A stretch of 64,000 nucleotides of DNA from Mesonia maritima (lineage in GTDB: Bacteria > Bacteroidota > Bacteroidia > Flavobacteriales > Flavobacteriaceae), in assembly GCF_042433895.1 (NCBI RefSeq), contig NZ_JBHLUA010000012.1:1-64000 (forward strand). Reading direction: 5' to 3'. The notes under the pieces are model-generated. The model worked only from the letters and a program-made list of their open reading frames with translations, had not been told where the DNA came from and ran no database searches. A program made the position numbers and the translations under genes. Each line of letters begins with the position of its first letter. Within the stretch, counting starts at the first letter, position 1. Positions 62,737 through 64,000 of this stretch are shown here, piece by piece.

Positions 62737-64000
62737 TTAAAGCTTAATATCTTCCGGTTCTATTCCAAAATATAGTTCTAGAACTTTTAATTTAAAAATA
62801 TAATCGTATTTACTTCTAATTAATTGACTTTGCGCGTTGGATAATCTAAATTTTGATTGACTGAAATCGAATGCATTCGTTAGACCTACATCATAGCGTT
62901 CTTGCGAATAATCATATGCTAATTGTTGTGATTCTACGGCTACTTCTGCGGCTTGATAAGCTTCCGCAGCGCCTTGTGCATCAACATAAGCTTGGTAAAC
63001 ATTCGATTCTAAATCTAAGCGCGCTTGTTCTAATTGATATTCTGCACGTTGCACGTTAATTTCATTTCTTCGTACCGAATTTCTAGTAGAAAATCCGTTT
63101 AAAATAGGAACGTTTAACTGAAGTCCGTAGGAAATACCATCATTCAACCAAAGTTGATCTATAAAAGGTCGAGGCGGCAAAGTTCTAAACCCGGAAGAAA
63201 AATTATCTGAAATTACATCTTGACCAGTTGCAGCAACTTGACCGATTACCTGTGTTGGGTTTTCTTCATCTATTGTAGTGAATTGCTCTACTCTTCGCGA
63301 ACCTGATTCACGTGTATTGTAATTAAAAAATCCGCTGATCGATGGTAAATAATTACTTTTTGCGATTTGCACATCTTTTTCGGCTAATTCTACGTTAGAT
63401 TCTGCGATTTTAATTTCGTAACGTTCGTCTTTCGCATTTTCAATAATTTCTTCTGGAGATTTTTGTAAAATATCACTAATCGGCACATCGTAGGTTTCAT
63501 CTACTATATCGAAATTTTTATAATCGTCTATTAATAACAATTGCGCTAAATTAATTAAAGCGATTCTTACTGAATTTTCAGCTACAATAATTTGTTGGCG
63601 TTCGTCTGCATTGGTCGCTTTTATTTCTAACAAATCTCCGCGAGGAAGCGAACCGGCATCAACTAAATCTTGCGTTCTTTTGTATTGCTCTTGGGTGACT
63701 TGATTTTGTTCTTTTAAAACTTTTACAGTTTCTTTATTTACCAACACATCTAAATACGCATTAGCTACAAAAAGCATAATATCGTCTTCCATTTTTTCTA
63801 AGGAATACATACTCGCTATTCTCGCCATTTTTGCACGTTGGTATTGTCTTAAATTATTTAACCCGTTAAAAATATTCACGCCTAAAGTTACGCCGGCAGA
63901 AAAATTTCGAGTGGTTTGGTTTTGTAAAACTCCCGTAGTTACATTTTGCGTTAATCCCGTATTCCAAGAATTGCTGGCTTGTGCATTAATACTTGGCAAA
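62737..64000 (-). CDS. TolC-family outer membrane protein (5' end outside the window)
   Basis: The C-terminal 420 or more residues of a TolC-type protein; the N-terminus and signal peptide lie beyond 64000. Visible: SAGVTLGVNIFNGLNNLRQYQRAKMA, two long helical repeats with Gln/Ala heptads (YQAAEVAVESQQLAYDYSQERY), and the strand ILNGFSTRN. Forms the outer-membrane duct for the adaptor gene that follows three bases later. Second tripartite export system of the window. Confidence 0.92.
   Translation of the reverse strand, partial: LPSINAQASNSWNTGLTQNVTTGVLQNQTTRNFSAGVTLGVNIFNGLNNLRQYQRAKMARIASMYSLEKMEDDIMLFVANAYLDVLVNKETVKVLKEQNQVTQEQYKRTQDLVDAGSLPRGDLLEIKATNADERQQIIVAENSVRIALINLAQLLLIDDYKNFDIVDETYDVPISDILQKSPEEIIENAKDERYEIKIAESNVELAEKDVQIAKSNYLPSISGFFNYNTRESGSRRVEQFTTIDEENPTQVIGQVAATGQDVISDNFSSGFRTLPPRPFIDQLWLNDGISYGLQLNVPILNGFSTRNSVRRNEINVQRAEYQLEQARLDLESNVYQAYVDAQGAAEAYQAAEVAVESQQLAYDYSQERYDVGLTNAFDFSQSKFRLSNAQSQLIRSKYDYIFKLKVLELYFGIEPEDIKL

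Overview
The window looks like a chromosome segment of a marine-type flavobacterium (Bacteroidota, Flavobacteriaceae). Four things point there: the gldK-gldL-gldM-gldN core of gliding motility and type IX secretion, a PorP/SprF-like protein, promoters of the form TTG-N19..21-TAnnTTTG, and the block pdxJ / CBS / nadK / DUF6089 / uppS / bamA / skp / skp / murI. The DNA is AT-rich and most genes are tightly packed. Species cannot be fixed from sequence alone.

Left edge, 1-5.4 kb (accessory DNA). Four cassette-like units lie in tandem. Each is bounded by its own pair of perfectly complementary termini (GTTAGCA/TGCTAAC, GTTGTAAA/TTTACAAC, GTTGTGC/GCACAAC, GTTGCCACA/TGTGGCAAC). Three of the four junctions share the architecture AAC-N6-GTATA ... 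TATAC-N3-GTT, with palindromic interiors of 130-195 bp. This is how integron gene cassettes and attC sites are built, but no IntI is visible, so I read it as a cassette array without integrase (CALIN-like). The cassettes carry a cold-shock-domain fusion protein, two small membrane proteins, a probable lipoprotein and a lipoprotein with EF-hand-like calcium loops. A Bacteroidota-type tyrosine recombinase follows, then an initiator tRNA-fMet. The 3' end of that tRNA is the likely edge of an integrated element whose other end is outside the window.

5.5-17.8 kb: a glycosyltransferase, an AraC-type regulator, small conserved proteins (DUF1328, CPXCG), a three-gene RND efflux operon (adaptor, pump, TolC), an ABC-F ATPase, a DUF983 protein and an FAD oxidoreductase. 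17.9-26.4 kb: gldKLMN, an arginase-fold protein with altered metal ligands, and topA. 27.4-34.1 kb: miaB, a sigma-54 activator without a sensor domain, lptE, a helical-repeat protein, secG, groES and groEL. 34.1-39.4 kb: a DUF4139 protein carrying a nested CarboxypepD-reg/TonB-box-like segment, then the proteostasis run tig-clpP-clpX.

39.5-53.4 kb is mostly envelope biogenesis: a small membrane protein, an SGNH lipoprotein, a FadL-type porin, a hydrolase, pdxJ, a CBS protein, nadK, a DUF6089 barrel, uppS (lipid carrier), bamA (outer-membrane assembly), two Skp chaperones, murI (D-glutamate) and the PorP/SprF-like protein. 53.6-64 kb: an Nfu protein with a duplicated N-domain, a phosphate permease fused to a PhoU/DUF47-like region, a DUF255 thioredoxin-fold protein, an MscS channel, an unknown secreted protein, tsaB, and the start of a second adaptor/TolC export operon that runs off the right end.

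No rRNA, CRISPR array, prophage structural genes or insertion sequence was seen.
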